DNA of 64,000 bases from Homoserinimonas sedimenticola (GCF_026094475.1 NZ_JAPELL010000001.1:2132326-2196325), one strand, 5' to 3'; positions 26,387-35,296 are shown, counted from the first letter of the stretch. Notes: generated by a model not told the origin, from the sequence alone. A program made the numbers and translations.

Positions 26387-26418
26387 GTGAGGGCCTCACC
26401 GAATGACGAGGCCCTCAC
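26387..26418. terminator. Bidirectional terminator
   Basis: A perfect 11-bp stem (26387-26397 with 26408-26418), 10-base loop, between two convergent genes. The T-run is weak, as is usual at this GC content. Confidence 0.8.
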
Positions 26419-26430
26419 AGAAACTGGGTA

Positions 26431-27216
26431 TCAGTCGTTCAGGTGGTCGATCGCGTAGGCGGCTTCCTCGACGGTGAACTTCTCGCCATACTCGCTAACG
26501 AGTTGGTCACGGATGCCCTCGGGCGACATAGCCATCGTCTCCTGGTATGACTTCGCCTTGGCCAGCGCGTTCGCGTTCCAGTCTGCGTCGACGTTGTCAA
26601 CGCCGTACTGGGCCGCCTCCGGCGAGAACTTCTCGCCGTACTCCGACGTGAGCTGGTCGTAGATTCCGGCCTTGCTCATGTGCATGATGTCTGAGTAGCT
26701 CTGTGCCTTGATAAGGGCAGACACATATTCAGCGGGGACAGCTGGCGTCTCGGGCTCAGCAGGCTCCGTCTCTTCAGGTTCCGCGATCGGTTCAGCAGGT
26801 ACCTCCTCAACCTCTGGTTCGGCGGGCTCTGAGATTGACGTTGACGGCTTGTCCAAGGACGCGCTGTTCACCACGGCTCCGATGCCAGCCGTCATACCGA
26901 TCGAGGCGAGCGCGGCCACCCCGCCGAGGACGATTCCCGTCACCGCCAACCCCTTTGACTGCTTCTTCCGCAACGCGAAGATGCCGAGCACGACAGCGGC
27001 GACACCTACTAGGGCGCCAAACACCGGAATCAGGCCGGTGAGGAATGCCACGATGCCGACGATCAGTGCGGCGAGTGCGAGGCCCATGGCCTTCGACGGG
27101 GTCGCTGCGGGCGGGGTCGCTGTTGCTGTGGATGCTGCAGTCTCGGGTGTGTGCTCCGTGGGAGGGGTCTGAGGCGTGGGCTCAGGCGCCGCCCCCGACG
27201 GCTCTGATGTAGTCAT
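26431..27216 (-). CDS. Ltp-family surface protein with DUF4190-like membrane part
   Basis: The 261-residue product begins with a Thr/Pro/Ala-rich cytoplasmic stretch, then two membrane helices (about 45-82, DUF4190-like) and a third (about 92-115). A Glu/Pro-rich outer linker follows, then two copies of the Ltp repeat (SALIKAQSYSDIMHMSKAGI and ALAKAKSYQETMAMSPEGI, each followed by a DQL.SEYGEKF segment). Such repeats occur in host cell-surface proteins and in the phage superinfection-exclusion lipoprotein Ltp. Here the anchor is a membrane segment, not a lipobox. Role unknown; envelope defence is a possibility only. Confidence 0.85.
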   Translation of the reverse strand: MTTSEPSGAAPEPTPQTPPTEHTPETAASTATATPPAATPSKAMGLALAALIVGIVAFLTGLIPVFGALVGVAAVVLGIFALRKKQSKGLAVTGIVLGGVAALASIGMTAGIGAVVNSASLDKPSTSISEPAEPEVEEVPAEPIAEPEETEPAEPETPAVPAEYVSALIKAQSYSDIMHMSKAGIYDQLTSEYGEKFSPEAAQYGVDNVDADWNANALAKAKSYQETMAMSPEGIRDQLVSEYGEKFTVEEAAYAIDHLND

Positions 27217-27509
27217 GCCCGAAGTATGTCAGCCCTGAAGGAAGCCTCACTCTTGCCCGCAGGGGAAGCGCTGGAGCGAGGGAACGCTCTCTCCTTGCGG
27301 AAACGAAACGTTCGCTTGCCCCCGGATCCCCGCTAGCACAGGCATCGGCGCACGCACCATCTCCCAGACCCGGCCGCACTCGGCGGCGGGTCGCGGTCTT
27401 CTCTGTCCCCTGAATTGGGACGCCTTCTGTTCCTCCGACCTACCGAGGTAACCCGACCGGATATAGCGTCCTCCGAAGAGCCAGAGAAGGGCGATGGAAG
27501 GGCGGCAGG

Positions 27510-28298
27510 ATGCACCACCACGGTGAGATTGCGCTCAGCGGCGAGTCGCTGCTGCTCATCCCCTTCGTTTTCGCGGCGGCCATGTACCTCGCCGGCGTCG
27601 TGCTCCAGATGCGGCGTGGGCGGCCCTGGCCGCAGGAACGGACGGCCCTGTGGATGCTCGGGCTCGTGGTCGCGGCATCCGGAGCCCTCGGCCAGCTGGG
27701 GCACAGCAGCTTCGCGGGGCACATGGCGGCGCACCTCGCCGTCGGGATGGTCGCGCCGCTGTTGCTCGTGCTCGGCGCGCCCGTGACCCTCGCCCTGCGC
27801 TCGCTGCACATCGTGCCGGCGCGGCGGCTGAGCCGGCTGCTGCGGAGCATCCCCGCGCGGATGCTGATGAATCCGGTCGTGGCCGCCACACTCAACGTCG
27901 GTGGAATGTGGGTCTTCTATCTGACGCCGCTGTATTCGCTGGCGCAGGGGGCGTGGCTGTTCCACGTGCTTGTCATGGTGCACTTGCTGATCGTCGGCTT
28001 CCTCTTCACGGCGGCGATCGTCACCCCCGATCCCTCGCCGCACCGCTCTTCGTTCGCGCTGCGTGCGGTCGTGCTGCTGCTCGCGCTCGCCGCGCATGCC
28101 GTGCTCGCGAAGTACCTCTACGCCAACCCGCCCGCGGGCGTCGCGCTCGCGGAAGCGCAGGAGGGTGCACAGCTCATGTTCTACGGCGGCGACCTGGTCG
28201 ACCTCGTGCTGCTCGCGCTGCTGGGCGCGCAGTGGTACCGCGTCTCCGGGCGGCGGCTGGCCCGAGCATCCGTCGCCCTGGAGAGGAGAGCGGCGTGA
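27510..28298 (+). CDS. CtaG-type cytochrome c oxidase assembly protein
   Basis: The 262-residue product has about seven membrane helices and matches caa3_CtaG: LGHSSFAGHMAAHLAVGMVAPLLLVLGAP, and the metal-binding His pairs in HVLVMVHLLIVG. It is thought to help insert copper into the oxidase. The 293 bases before it (27217-27509) hold no gene. The DUF2243 gene overlaps its end by four bases, a pair often seen together in actinobacteria. Confidence 0.9.
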   Translation: MHHHGEIALSGESLLLIPFVFAAAMYLAGVVLQMRRGRPWPQERTALWMLGLVVAASGALGQLGHSSFAGHMAAHLAVGMVAPLLLVLGAPVTLALRSLHIVPARRLSRLLRSIPARMLMNPVVAATLNVGGMWVFYLTPLYSLAQGAWLFHVLVMVHLLIVGFLFTAAIVTPDPSPHRSSFALRAVVLLLALAAHAVLAKYLYANPPAGVALAEAQEGAQLMFYGGDLVDLVLLALLGAQWYRVSGRRLARASVALERRAA

Positions 28299-28741
28299 AC
28301 ACCCGCACCTACTGGGGCGCGCTCCTGCTCGGCGTCGCGGCGATGGCGGCGGTCGACGAGATCGTGTTTCACCAGATCCTCGCCTGGCACCACTTCTACG
28401 ACGGCTCGACGACCGCGGTCGCCCTGCTCTCCGACGGGCTACTGCACGCGGGGAAGCTCTTCGCCTTCGTCGCCGGGTTCTTCCTAATGCTCGACGCGCG
28501 TCGCCGCGAGACCTTCCGGGCGGATGCCGCGTGGGCGGGCTTCCTCGTCGGCGCGGGCGCCTTCCAACTCTTCGACGGGCTCATCAACCACAAGGTGCTC
28601 GGCCTGCACCAGGTGCGCTACGACGTGGAGCTGCTGCCCTACGACCTCGCGTGGAACGCGGCCGGGCTCGCACTCCTTGCGGCGGGCATCCTGCTGACCG
28701 TGCGGGCTCGACGCGGGTCCCGGTGCTCCCGCACTCCGTAG
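28295..28741 (+). CDS. DUF2243 membrane protein
   Basis: The 148-residue product has four membrane segments and the family pattern DEIVFHQILAWHHFYD and FQLFDGLINHKVLGLHQVR. Histidines on the membrane surface suggest metal binding. GTG overlaps the CtaG stop (GTGA). DUF2243 function is unknown, but pairing with CtaG suggests a role in respiratory oxidase maturation. The 3' end enters the repeat cluster that follows. Confidence 0.88.
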   Translation: MNTRTYWGALLLGVAAMAAVDEIVFHQILAWHHFYDGSTTAVALLSDGLLHAGKLFAFVAGFFLMLDARRRETFRADAAWAGFLVGAGAFQLFDGLINHKVLGLHQVRYDVELLPYDLAWNAAGLALLAAGILLTVRARRGSRCSRTP

Positions 28742-28885
28742 GGGCCTCGCTGACCCCGGCTCCCGGCGCTCCCGCACGCCGCAGCCTCCTCCCGCACCCC
28801 GAAACGCGTGGGGGCGGGAGACGGTTTCGGGGTGCGGGAGCATGCGGAGGGTCGGCGGTGCGGGTGCGGGAGCGTACGGAGCGTA
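28720..28885. repeat. Cluster of CTCCCGCAC / GTGCGGGAG repeats
   Basis: Three CTCCCGCAC copies (about 28726, 28769 and 28789) are followed by inverted copies at 28832 and about 28865. The central pair forms a perfect 17-bp stem (28789-28805 with 28824-28840). The first copy lies in the last codons of the DUF2243 gene. The structure could stop transcription, but the extra copies resemble a REP cluster. Confidence 0.75.
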
Positions 28886-28928
28886 GGGATCAGCTGCAAT
28901 GTCGGTGGCGGCCACTACCGTATCGCGC

Positions 28929-29759
28929 ATGCCGGAGAGGATTCAGGACTGGTGGGCGCGCCGCCAGTTCTCGCGCGGAACGGAGGTGCCCTACCCGGTC
29001 GGCACCTACCGGGAGGCGTGGGCGCACTACCCCGTGCTCGTCAAGCAGTACCGCCCCGAGTTCAACGACGGCATCACCCTGACGCAGATCCCGCCGGCGG
29101 CCGACGTGCTGCTGCTGTGGCAGTGCGAGGTCGGGCACTACTTCGTGGCGACGCCGACGGAGCAGCGGGAGCGGCCCGGCCGCGAGCGCCGCCGATCCTC
29201 GTGGTGCCCCGAATGCCTCGCGATGGCGAAACCCAAACCCGTGCAGGCGGGCGTGCCCGTCGCGAGCAAGGCGAAGCCGCGCAAACCCGCCCCGGCGATC
29301 TGTCACAAGACACCACAGCTCCCGGCCGGGGAGGCATTCGTGAGTGAATGCGCCCCAAAGCCTGCCTCTGCCGTCGAGGAGCAGTTGCGAGCGGACCTGT
29401 TCGAGCGGCTCGCCCTCACACAGGGCTACACCGCGGTGAAAGTCTCGCGCCCCTTCTTTCAACATCTGGAGGTGTGGCCGGACATCCTGCTACCCGAGCT
29501 GCGGGTGGCGATCGAGTACGACAGCACCGGCCGTCACGGGCTCGAGCACGTCGGCAAGCGGGAGGAGACCGACCGCCGCAAGGACCGCGCCCTGCGTGCG
29601 GCCGGCTGGGAGGTCGTGCGCATTCGCACCGGCAAGCTGCAGCCCATCGGGCCCTACGACCTGCAGATGTCGTCCGTCACGGAGCGCGGACTCACCCGAC
29701 TGGTCGACGTGCTGCGTGACATCCGTGGGCCGTTGATGGTGGACGCCTATCTACGCTGA
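28929..29759 (+). CDS. Zinc-ribbon protein with Vsr/DUF559-like nuclease domain
   Basis: The 276-residue product has a front zinc-ribbon part of the DUF4379 type (TYREAWAHYP, WQCEVGHYFVATPTEQ, WCPECLAMA). The back part resembles a PD-(D/E)XK nuclease: PDILLPELRVAIEYDSTGRH, then DRRKDRALRAAGWEVVRIRTG. The catalytic residues Asp, Glu and the following charged residues are in place. Stand-alone proteins of this form are found in actinobacteria; the DNA target is unknown. An alternative start is ATG 28899. It follows a repeat cluster, so it is transcribed alone. Confidence 0.8.
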   Translation: MPERIQDWWARRQFSRGTEVPYPVGTYREAWAHYPVLVKQYRPEFNDGITLTQIPPAADVLLLWQCEVGHYFVATPTEQRERPGRERRRSSWCPECLAMAKPKPVQAGVPVASKAKPRKPAPAICHKTPQLPAGEAFVSECAPKPASAVEEQLRADLFERLALTQGYTAVKVSRPFFQHLEVWPDILLPELRVAIEYDSTGRHGLEHVGKREETDRRKDRALRAAGWEVVRIRTGKLQPIGPYDLQMSSVTERGLTRLVDVLRDIRGPLMVDAYLR

Positions 29760-29793
29760 GGAGGCGGAGGCAGACGCCCCCGCCCCGCGCGGC

Positions 29794-30216
29794 TCAGCCC
29801 TCCCAGGCGACCGCGACGTCGAGCACCCAGACGACGCCGAAGGGGTCCTTGAGCATGCCGTAAGCGGGGGAGAAGGGCGACGGCGCCAGGCCCTCAATGA
29901 CGGTGGAGCCCTCCGCGAGCCTGCCCCACAGCGACGCGATTTCCTCAATGGCGTCGCCGCGTATCGAGACGAAGAGCGACTTGTCGCCCTGCTCATACGA
30001 CATGCTCGCGGGCACGTCATAGGCCATGATCTGGAAGCCGTTCTCGCCGACGACCTGGCCGAACTTGACCTGCTGTGCCTCCTCCGGCCGCTCAGCACTG
30101 TGGGCCTGCTCGTTCGTGACGATCACGAGCTGGCCACCGAAGACCGAGTGGTAGAACTCGAGCGCCTGGCGAGCGGTGCCGCGGAAGTTGAGGTGAGGGG
30201 TGGTGATGACAGACAT
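29794..30216 (-). CDS. VOC-family protein (PhnB/glyoxalase-like)
   Basis: The 140-residue product has the vicinal-oxygen-chelate pattern: HLNFRGTARQALEFYHSVFGG at the front and YGMLKDPFGVVWVLDV at the end. This group resembles PhnB (3-demethylubiquinone methyltransferase-like). The substrate is unknown. It diverges from a WYL regulator, which may control it. Confidence 0.92.
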   Translation of the reverse strand: MSVITTPHLNFRGTARQALEFYHSVFGGQLVIVTNEQAHSAERPEEAQQVKFGQVVGENGFQIMAYDVPASMSYEQGDKSLFVSIRGDAIEEIASLWGRLAEGSTVIEGLAPSPFSPAYGMLKDPFGVVWVLDVAVAWEG

Positions 30217-30313
30217 GGCTGCTCCTTCGAGATGAGGCCGGAGGTGACCGGCGAGAGCACTCTCGCAGCGGTAGAGGACGATTTCTGTCCTGCACTTCGC
30301 CTAGCCTCTGGTC

Positions 30314-31582
30314 ATGGCCTCCACCGCCCGACTCCTCCGCCTCCTGTCCCTGCTGCAGAGCCGCCGCGACTGGCCGGGTGACGTGCTCGCGGAGCGGCTC
30401 GAGGTCAGCCCCCGCACCGTGCGGCGCGACGTGGACCGTCTGCGCGAAATGGGCTACCGCATCCAGGCCGTCATGGGGCCCGACGGCGGCTACCGCCTCG
30501 ACTCCGGCAGCGAGCTCCCACCCCTCCTCTTCGACGACGAGCAGGTGCTTGCCCTCTCGGTTGCGCTCCAAGCTGCAACCGCCTCCGCGACCGTGGGCGA
30601 GGCCGCCGTGCGCGCCCTCACCACCGTGCGGCAGGTCATGCCCTCGCGACTCCGTCACCGCCTCGATGCGGTCCAATTCACGCCCATCCCCGGGCGAGCG
30701 GATGCCGCGTCCCCCGCGGTCCTCGTCGCACTCTCGGGTGCCATCCGCGCGCGGGAGGTGCTCCGTTTCGACTACACGGGGGAGCGCGGCGAGCAACGGC
30801 GCCGTGTCGAGCCGCATCACCTCGTGACATCCGGGGGCCGCTGGTACCTCGTGGCATGGGACCTCGAGCGCGGCGACTGGCGCACCTTCCGCGTCGATCG
30901 CGTGATGCCCGTCGTGCCGTCGGGGCCGAGGTTCACGCCGCGGGAGGTGCCTGGCGGTGACGTGCAGGAGTTCATCGCTGCCCATTTCAAGGGCGCTGAC
31001 GCCACCAACACGTGGCCGCGCATCGGCAGTGCCATCCTGCACTTACCGGCCTCCACCGTGCGCCCCTTCGCGGGGAATGACACGGTCGAAGACCTCGGCG
31101 ACGAGCGAAGCCGCCTGCGGGCTGGCTCCTGGTCGTGGGCGGCGCTCGCCGCCTCCTTCGGGCGCTTCGACGCGGAGATCGAGGATGCTCAGCCTCGCGA
31201 ACTCACGGAAGCGTTCGCGGCGCTTGCGGAGCGCTACGCGCGAGCCGGCGTGCCGCCTCCGAAACCGCCTAGAGCCGCGACCTCTGGGGTGGACGCCGCG
31301 GCCACCCGGGGTGACCCTGAGCGCATGTCCATGGAAGAGCCTCTCCTCCCGCACCCCGGCAACCGCGACCCCGACGAGGTCGAGACGGGTGCCGCCGACC
31401 CCGGTCGCGGCGCTCCCGAGGCTCCCGTCGATGACGAGCCAGACCTGCTGCCCGAGTCGGCGGCAGCCACGACGGGGGCTACCGCCTCCGAGCTCCCGGA
31501 CGACGTCTCCGAGCAGGAGACGCCCTTCCGCACGCCCGAGCCGGGCGAGTCCGTCGGCACCAACGACCTCGACGACGCCTGA
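30314..31582 (+). CDS. WYL-domain transcription regulator with disordered C-terminal tail
   Basis: The 422-residue product has a front winged helix (about 5-60: LQSRRDWPGDVLAERLEVSPRTVRRDVDRL), a WYL domain (145-220, with the VTSGGRWYLVAWDLERGDWRTFRVDR block) and a WCX-like helix domain up to about 310. The remaining 110 residues are Pro/Glu/Ala/Thr-rich and absent from typical homologues. WYL regulators sense small or nucleotide ligands. A TAGCCT -10 box ends 6 bases before the ATG, so the mRNA is leaderless. The divergent VOC gene is the likely target. Confidence 0.9.
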   Translation: MASTARLLRLLSLLQSRRDWPGDVLAERLEVSPRTVRRDVDRLREMGYRIQAVMGPDGGYRLDSGSELPPLLFDDEQVLALSVALQAATASATVGEAAVRALTTVRQVMPSRLRHRLDAVQFTPIPGRADAASPAVLVALSGAIRAREVLRFDYTGERGEQRRRVEPHHLVTSGGRWYLVAWDLERGDWRTFRVDRVMPVVPSGPRFTPREVPGGDVQEFIAAHFKGADATNTWPRIGSAILHLPASTVRPFAGNDTVEDLGDERSRLRAGSWSWAALAASFGRFDAEIEDAQPRELTEAFAALAERYARAGVPPPKPPRAATSGVDAAATRGDPERMSMEEPLLPHPGNRDPDEVETGAADPGRGAPEAPVDDEPDLLPESAAATTGATASELPDDVSEQETPFRTPEPGESVGTNDLDDA

Positions 31583-31605
31583 GCGTGGTGGGCGGGGAAG
31601 GGAAC

Positions 31606-32118
31606 GTGTCGGCGGTCGCGCTCGTTCCCTGGCATGAGGAGGACCGTCCGCTCCTCGACGCCGCCAACACCCCGGAGATGACCCGGTACCTCGCGGGCCC
31701 TGAGACGGAGGAGCAGCTCGACACGCGGCACGCCCGCTACCTTCGGCTCAGCAGGGCGGGGCTTGCGGGGATGTTCCGCATCGAGGTCGCGGGGGAGTCG
31801 GTCGGTTCGATCGGTTGGTGGCACACCGATTGGCAGAACCAGGAGGTGTGCGAGACCGGCTGGTTCATCGTCCCCTCCGCGCAGGGACGAGGATACGCGT
31901 CGCGCGCCGTCGACCTCATCGTGGAGGAGGCGCGGGCGCACTCGGGGCGCGCACTGCTGCTCGCCTTCCCGAGCGTTGAGAATGCGGCATCCAATGCGCT
32001 GTGCAGCAGGAAAGGCTTCCGGTTCCGGGGCGAGGAGAAGTTCCCGTTCCGCGGGGCTGTGCTGACGGTGAATGCGTGGTCGCTCAGTCTGGACGCGGTG
32101 ACAGGCGAACGGGGGTAG
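31606..32118 (+). CDS. GNAT-family N-acetyltransferase
   Basis: The 170-residue product has the acetyl-CoA-binding loop GWFIVPSAQGRGYASRA and a typical final segment SVENAASNALCSRKGFRF. It resembles RimJ/RimL-type acetyltransferases. GTG 31606 is preferred, because GGGGAAGGGA lies just before it; the frame is also open from GTG 31585, next to the preceding stop. The substrate is unknown. Confidence 0.87.
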   Translation: MSAVALVPWHEEDRPLLDAANTPEMTRYLAGPETEEQLDTRHARYLRLSRAGLAGMFRIEVAGESVGSIGWWHTDWQNQEVCETGWFIVPSAQGRGYASRAVDLIVEEARAHSGRALLLAFPSVENAASNALCSRKGFRFRGEEKFPFRGAVLTVNAWSLSLDAVTGERG

Positions 32119-32161
32119 CCTGACCCCCGGACGAGGCCCGACTGACTGTGAGGGGAGACCT

Positions 32162-34342
32162 GTGGCAGGCAAGACGATCGTCATCACGGGAGCGAGCGAC
32201 GGCATCGGCGCGGCGGCGGCACGGGAGCTCGCTCAGCGCGAGCACGAGGTTGTCGTGGTCGGCCGCTCTGAGCAGAAGACTCGGCGCATCGCCGAAGAAC
32301 TCGGCGCCTCCTTCTACCTCGCCGACTTCGCAAGGCTCACCGAGGTGCGCGAACTGGCGGATGCCCTCGCCCGCGATTTCCCTCGCATCGACGTCTTGGC
32401 CAACAACGCCGGCGGCATCTTCGGCACGAAGCAGCGCACGGAGGACGGCTTCGAGAAGACCTTCCAGGTCAACCACTTGGCGCCGTTCCTGCTGACGAAC
32501 CTGCTGATGGACACCCTGGTCGCAAGCGACGCGACCATCATCAACACCTCGAGCGCGGCAGCCCGCCTCTTCGCGCACCTCGACCTCGACGACCTCAACA
32601 ACGACCGCGGCGTTTCGGCCAACCGCGCCTACGGCAATGCGAAGCTCGCAAACATCCTCTTCACCCGCGAGCTCGACCGGCGTTTCAGCGACCGGGGCGT
32701 GTCGAGTGCGGCCTTCCACCCGGGGGTCGTCGCAACCGAGTTCGCCAACGACACGACAAGCCCCATGCGGATGCTCTACCGCACGCCCCTGCGCTCCCTC
32801 CTCCGCCTTCGCACCCCCGCCGAGGGAGCCCGCGGGCTCGTCGCGCTCGCCGAGGGCGAGCCTGGTAGGGACTGGATCTCGGGCGAGTATTACGAAGACC
32901 AGCAGCTTGCGAAGACCAACCGGCAGGCGTACGACGATGAGGCGTCCCGGCGGCTGTGGGAGGAGAGCGCCGCGATGGTGGGGCTCGCGTCGGAAGCCGA
33001 GAAGGGGGGCCCGGAGCGGGACACGCTCTTCGAGCCGCCGTGCGGACCCGTGCGGGGCCGGGTCGAGGGCCGTGTCATCCGAGTCTCCAACATCCCCTAC
33101 GCGCGGGCCGCCCGCTTCGCGCCACCCGCCCCCGTCGCCGACTGGAGTGAACCGCTCGACGCGACCAGCCCCTCGCCCGCCTGCCCGCAGCTGCCGTCGC
33201 CGGCCCTCGCCGACGCGATGGGCACGGGCCAGTCCTTTGTGGGCGACAGCGAGGACTGCCAGAACCTCACCGTCACCCTGCCCGCCGACCTGCGCCCCGA
33301 CGAGACGCTGCCGGTCATGGTCTTCATCCACGGCGGTTCCTACGTGATCGGCGCGGCCGACATCCCCATGCACGATCCCGCCGCGCTCGTCGCGGAGCAG
33401 CGCGTCATCGTCGTGGGCGTCACCTACCGCCTCGGCATCTTCGGCTTCCTTGCGACGCCTGACGGGCATCCGGCCAATCTCGGGCTTCTCGACCAGATCG
33501 AGGCCTTCCGCTGGGTGCAGCGCAACATCGCTGCCTTCGGGGGCGACCCGTCGCGCGTGACGGCGTTCGGCCAGTCGGCGGGCGCCGACGCGATCGCGAA
33601 CATCATGGCGACCCCGGATGCCCCGCGCCTCTTCTCGAGGGCCATCATCCAGAGTGCGCCGCTCGGCATCGCCCGCGGGCGACGCGAAATGAACGAGGCG
33701 ATGGGGCAGGCCGCTGCGGGCCTCGACACGGAGTCGACCGTCGGCGACGTGCTCTCCCGCCAAGCTCTCGTCACCGTCATCGGCGGGCGCTACGGCCTCC
33801 CCGGGGGCATGCCCTTCGGGCCGCAGGCGGGCCACGCGCCGCTGCCCGAGGAGGACCGGCTCGATGAAGCGCTGGATGCTGCGGCTCCCCACATCGACGT
33901 GCTCATCGGCCACACGGCTCACGAGTCCCGCCTCTTCGCGCCGCAGGTGCAGCGGGTGCAGCGTCTGAACCAGGTGCCGCTCGTGGGGCGCCGCGCCATC
34001 GAGGCGCTCGACGCCGTGCTCACTCGGCTCATCTACGGGCAGGCGTCGCGACGTTTCGCGAGGCGGCACGTGGCCGCGGGCGGGCACGCCCACCACTACG
34101 TCTTCACATGGACGGCGCCCGACAACGAGTTCGGCGCCGCCCACACGGTCGACCTGCCGTTCCTCTTCGGCGATGAGCAGACGTGGCGGCGCTCGAAGAT
34201 CCTCGCGGGGGCGCCGTGGGCGGAGGTCGAGCGTCACGGGAGGCGCATCCGTCAGCTCTGGGCCGACTTCGCACGCGGAGAGGAGCTGCCCGCCCGCGGG
34301 GAGATCCCCGGGGTGCTCACGCACGAGCGGGTGGAGGCGTGA
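32162..34342 (+). CDS. Fusion: short-chain dehydrogenase + type B carboxylesterase
   Basis: A single open frame of 726 residues joins two enzymes. Residues 1-285 are a Rossmann dehydrogenase with TGASDGIG (9-16), NNAGG and the catalytic Tyr157-x3-Lys161. Residues about 290-726 are a type B carboxylesterase with FIHGGSYVIGA (oxyanion), the nucleophile Ser472 in GQSAG, an acidic GHTAHESRLF segment and AHTVDLPFLFG for the catalytic His. Both active sites look intact. No stop or shift is present in the join. GTG start; an AGGGGAGA site precedes it. The exopolyphosphatase gene overlaps its stop. Confidence 0.9.
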   Translation: MAGKTIVITGASDGIGAAAARELAQREHEVVVVGRSEQKTRRIAEELGASFYLADFARLTEVRELADALARDFPRIDVLANNAGGIFGTKQRTEDGFEKTFQVNHLAPFLLTNLLMDTLVASDATIINTSSAAARLFAHLDLDDLNNDRGVSANRAYGNAKLANILFTRELDRRFSDRGVSSAAFHPGVVATEFANDTTSPMRMLYRTPLRSLLRLRTPAEGARGLVALAEGEPGRDWISGEYYEDQQLAKTNRQAYDDEASRRLWEESAAMVGLASEAEKGGPERDTLFEPPCGPVRGRVEGRVIRVSNIPYARAARFAPPAPVADWSEPLDATSPSPACPQLPSPALADAMGTGQSFVGDSEDCQNLTVTLPADLRPDETLPVMVFIHGGSYVIGAADIPMHDPAALVAEQRVIVVGVTYRLGIFGFLATPDGHPANLGLLDQIEAFRWVQRNIAAFGGDPSRVTAFGQSAGADAIANIMATPDAPRLFSRAIIQSAPLGIARGRREMNEAMGQAAAGLDTESTVGDVLSRQALVTVIGGRYGLPGGMPFGPQAGHAPLPEEDRLDEALDAAAPHIDVLIGHTAHESRLFAPQVQRVQRLNQVPLVGRRAIEALDAVLTRLIYGQASRRFARRHVAAGGHAHHYVFTWTAPDNEFGAAHTVDLPFLFGDEQTWRRSKILAGAPWAEVERHGRRIRQLWADFARGEELPARGEIPGVLTHERVEA

Positions 34343-35271
34343 CTCGGGTCGCCGCGTTCGACTGCGGCACCAACTCCCTGCGGCTCCTGATCGCCGACGT
34401 CGACGGCGGCGTGCTGCGCGACATCGTCCGCACCCTCGAGATCGTGCGGCTGGGGCAGGGCGTCGACCGCACGGGGCGATTCGACGATGGCGCCCTCCGG
34501 CGCACCCTCGAGGTGACGCGGCGCTACGGCGAGCTGTGCCGGGAGCACGGGGTGGAGCGGATGCGCTTCGTCGCGACATCCGCCACTCGTGACGCCGCGA
34601 ACCGTGACGAGTTCTTGAGCGGCGTGCGTGACATCCTCGGGATCGAGCCGGAGGTGATCGCGGGCTCGGAGGAGGCGGAGCTGTCGTTCTTGGGCACGCT
34701 CAGTGCGGTGCGAGGGGCGGATGTCGCCTCCCCCGCCAGCCGTCTCGTCGTCGATATCGGGGGAGGGTCGACGGAGCTCGTCCTGGGCACGGTGACGCCC
34801 GAGGCGGCGCACTCGATGGACGTGGGCAGCGTGCGGCTGACGGAGCGGCACCTCCGCAACGACCCGCCGACGGCAGACGAGCTGGCGGGTGTGCGCCGGG
34901 ATGTCGAGGCGGCCCTCAATGCGGCGCCCGTCGACCTGAGCGCGGCCGAGGAGGTCGTCGGGGTCGCGGGCACGATCACGACGGTCACGGCCCACGCCCT
35001 CGACCTTCCGCGCTACGACCCCGACGCCATCAGCGGCTCGCGTCTTCCCCTGCAGCAGGTGCTCGCCGCCTGCGACTCCCTCGCGAGCATGCCGCGCGAG
35101 CAGCGTGCCGCCCTGCCCTACCTGCACCCGGGCAGGGTCGACGTGATCGCGGCCGGCGCCGTCATCTGGTCCACCGTGCTGGAGAGGGCGGTCGCGGCGG
35201 GCAGCCCGCTCGAGTGGGTTGTCACGAGCGAGCACGACATCCTCGATGGGGTCGCGCTCTCCCTGGCGTAG
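34339..35271 (+). CDS. Exopolyphosphatase / guanosine pentaphosphatase (Ppx/GppA)
   Basis: The 310-residue product is an ASKHA-fold phosphatase: AAFDCGTNSLRLLIADVD at the front, ATSATRDAANRDEF, VVDIGGGSTELV for phosphate binding, and GVAGTITTVTAHAL near residue 215. It removes phosphate from polyphosphate or pppGpp, linking it to the stringent response. Length matches actinobacterial Ppx1/2. GTG in GTGA overlaps the preceding esterase stop, so it is co-translated with it. Confidence 0.94.
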   Translation: MTRVAAFDCGTNSLRLLIADVDGGVLRDIVRTLEIVRLGQGVDRTGRFDDGALRRTLEVTRRYGELCREHGVERMRFVATSATRDAANRDEFLSGVRDILGIEPEVIAGSEEAELSFLGTLSAVRGADVASPASRLVVDIGGGSTELVLGTVTPEAAHSMDVGSVRLTERHLRNDPPTADELAGVRRDVEAALNAAPVDLSAAEEVVGVAGTITTVTAHALDLPRYDPDAISGSRLPLQQVLAACDSLASMPREQRAALPYLHPGRVDVIAAGAVIWSTVLERAVAAGSPLEWVVTSEHDILDGVALSLA

Positions 35272-35280
35272 CGCGAGACC

Positions 35281-35296
35281 GGATGCCGCGGCATCC
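35281..35296. terminator. Perfect 16-base palindrome after ppx
   Basis: GGATGCCGCGGCATCC is a perfect palindrome 9 bases after the stop codon. It can fold as a short hairpin and may help end transcription, but it lacks a T-run. Confidence 0.35.

Noticed and set aside
31325-31582. Separate small gene in the WYL tail
   Set aside because: In frame with the WYL gene with no stop between and no ribosome site before the ATG.
32084-34579. 831-codon open frame on the minus strand opposite the SDR-esterase fusion
   Set aside because: Composition is a shadow of the high-GC plus-strand gene, with no recognisable motif; the plus strand has two complete enzyme domains.
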